DNA from: SLSG01 sp041690235
GTDB taxonomy: Bacteria > Bacteroidota > Bacteroidia > Bacteroidales > UBA7960
Assembly (NCBI GenBank): GCA_041690235.1
Contig: JAWLHS010000004.1
Span: forward strand, 1 to 42,638
DNA: 42,638 nt
Direction: 5' to 3'
Shown here: piece after piece, positions 41,772 to 42,638 of the stretch
Layout of the letters: each line of letters opens with the position of its first letter
Position numbering within the stretch: position 1 is the first letter of the stretch
Notes under the pieces: model-generated
The model's input: only the letters and a program-made list of their open reading frames with translations
Told to the model about the DNA's origin: nothing
The model's database searches: none
Made by a program: the position numbers and the translations under genes

Positions 41772-41843
41772 TAGCCCGTAGGGGATTCGAACCCCTGTTA
41801 CAAGGATGAAAACCTTGCGTCCTAACCCCTAGACGAACGGGCC
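41772..41843 (-). tRNA. tRNA-Glu (anticodon TTC), copy 2
   Basis: 72 bases, identical in sequence to copy 1 at 41373-41444, with the same anticodon loop and acceptor stem. It lies upstream of rpsT on the minus strand and follows a promoter box at 41865-41872. Confidence 0.97.
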
Positions 41844-41864
41844 GGATTTCCCGAAAAAGGACTG

Positions 41865-41872
41865 CAAATTTA
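41865..41872 (-). promoter_or_regulatory. -7 promoter box for the tRNA-Glu/rpsT unit
   Basis: Minus-strand TAAATTTG, exact TAnnTTTG, 21 bases before the tRNA 5' end. A TTG (minus, 41893-41895) about 20 bases further up could be the -33 part. Confidence 0.6.
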
Positions 41873-42096
41873 AACCTTTTTTCATATTCCGCCAAGCCGT
41901 TTTAAAAATAAATCCCCAACCACTGGTTTTAACCCACAAAAAGGCAAGCCGCGTGGCAGGATTCTGGTCCGTGCATCGCATGTTTTGTCACCGTCCGGAT
42001 GCAGTCCGACAGACCATTTCTTCCCTTTTTTTAAAAAAACCGGCAAAAAACAAAAAAACATAGTCCATCAACCTGCGGATATTCACAGCATTTTTG

Positions 42097-42104
42097 TATA
42101 TTTG
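42097..42104 (+). promoter_or_regulatory. -7 promoter box for the terminal lipoprotein gene
   Basis: TATATTTG, exact TAnnTTTG, with a leader of about 70 bases to the ATG at 42178. The -33 part is unclear. Confidence 0.5.
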
Positions 42105-42177
42105 TGGGTCTAAACAGTGAAGCATACCGCCCAATTCAAATAACTTAACTCAGATTAACCAACACAAAGAGAAAATT

Positions 42178-42638
42178 ATGAAACATTTCAACTTTAAAGG
42201 TTTTATTGTGATGCTGATTGCATCGGCCTTTTTTACCAGCTGTGGCATTAATAAAATGGTAAAAAACTATGAATCAGGCATCCGTTATACTCCGGCAACC
42301 AACCCCCTTGAAAATCACGGTGGAAACGTTGCCGCAAATGTAAAGGGAAATATCGTTGAGGGATACTTCCTGAAAAAGGCCGTTGTAGAGTTAACCCCCG
42401 TTCTTAAATACGAAGGTGGTGAACAGGAGCTTCAGACTGTAACTCTGCGTGGTACCGGGACAACCACCCAGGGTACGATGGTTAATCCGGACAGGGCATC
42501 CAGCTTTGACCTGAACAATGTGGTGGCCTATCAACCGGAAATGCTTGCCTCGGAATTGTACATCCGGGCAAAGGTTTACAAAGAGGGAAACGCAGACAAT
42601 GCAACCATTCTCCCCGAAAGAAAGGTCGCCGACGGTGT
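42178..42638 (+). CDS. Outer-membrane-type lipoprotein, N-terminal part (cut by window edge)
   Basis: 153 codons are open from the ATG at 42178 to the right edge. A signal peptide with lipobox ASAFFTSC (Cys22) is followed by GINKMVKNYESGIRYTP, NPLENHGGNVAANVKGNIVE and KKAVVELTPVLKYEGGEQE, a beta-rich stretch of the kind found in conserved Bacteroidales envelope lipoproteins. I do not recognise a named family from the visible part, and a C-terminal domain (for example TPR or OmpA-like) could lie beyond the edge. It has a long leader and a good -7 box. It is divergent from the tRNA-Glu/rpsT unit. Confidence 0.8.
   Translation, partial: MKHFNFKGFIVMLIASAFFTSCGINKMVKNYESGIRYTPATNPLENHGGNVAANVKGNIVEGYFLKKAVVELTPVLKYEGGEQELQTVTLRGTGTTTQGTMVNPDRASSFDLNNVVAYQPEMLASELYIRAKVYKEGNADNATILPERKVADG

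Larger units (their letters stand above)
41844..42177. other. Gene-free stretch between divergent tRNA-Glu and lipoprotein gene
   Basis: 334 bases holding the promoter boxes for the tRNA/rpsT unit (41865-41872, minus) and for the lipoprotein gene (42097-42104, plus). Between these (about 41900-42060) I see no convincing ORF, RNA or repeat. Confidence 0.5.

Noticed and set aside
41373..41843. The repeated tRNA-Glu pair as an attachment-site duplication from an integrated element
   Set aside because: Only 0.4 kb and rpsT lie between the copies, with no integrase or foreign gene, and both copies are full-length.
1..42638. CRISPR arrays, insertion sequences, prophage or integrase genes
   Set aside because: No regularly spaced repeats, transposase or phage motifs were seen anywhere in the window.

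Overview
The window looks like a chromosomal segment of a Bacteroidota bacterium, probably of the Bacteroidales/Marinilabiliales type, with roughly balanced base composition. Support: gldE and gldD; a secreted protein with a type IX secretion (T9SS) C-terminal sorting domain; DUF5686 and GIN-domain (DUF2807) envelope proteins; weak Shine-Dalgarno signals; and TAnnTTTG-type -7 boxes, the Bacteroidota promoter element, ahead of many genes. No phage, insertion sequence or CRISPR array was seen. Most of the region is ordinary core and envelope genes.

Layout. 1-4746: edge of a molybdenum-hydroxylase locus: the start of a ygfK-like gene cut by the window edge, a MocA/YgfJ-type Moco nucleotidyltransferase, and a two-subunit xanthine-dehydrogenase-type enzyme (FeS-FAD subunit and molybdopterin subunit). 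This combination matches the selenium-dependent molybdenum hydroxylase / purine-breakdown gene set. 4870-6085: an uncharacterised membrane protein and a cysteine-containing lipoprotein. 6587-8849: a GT2 glycosyltransferase and a GT-C-like membrane protein. 8933-11679: DnaG primase and a LolD/MacB-type ATPase. 11846-20195: a patatin-POTRA-barrel protein and three GIN-domain proteins interleaved with a GNAT enzyme, a cyclophilin lipoprotein and pheS. 20308-21063: YebC-family regulator.

21105-24506: a fused peptide-ABC ATPase downstream of a secreted C69 dipeptidase. 24671-27083: a small lipoprotein, an alpha/beta hydrolase, a TonB-C-like protein without a membrane anchor, and QueD. 27065-31687: a DUF5686 outer-membrane protein and, divergent from it, gldE-gldD. 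31710-34519: pyk-mgtE. 34656-36206: secreted S51 (cyanophycinase-like) peptidase with T9SS signal. 36296-40501: a tightly packed four-gene operon (polysaccharide deacetylase, FemAB-like protein, upp, MacB-like permease). 40571-41843: radC, then rpsT between two identical tRNA-Glu genes. 42178-end: a truncated lipoprotein gene.

Most genes serve housekeeping (primase, PheS, S20, pyruvate kinase, Upp, RadC) or the cell envelope. The least explained parts are the GIN-domain cluster, the anchorless TonB-like protein, the lipoprotein/membrane-protein pair at 4870-6085, and the edge of the molybdenum hydroxylase locus. All functional calls come from reading translated sequence and motifs by eye; no database search was run.
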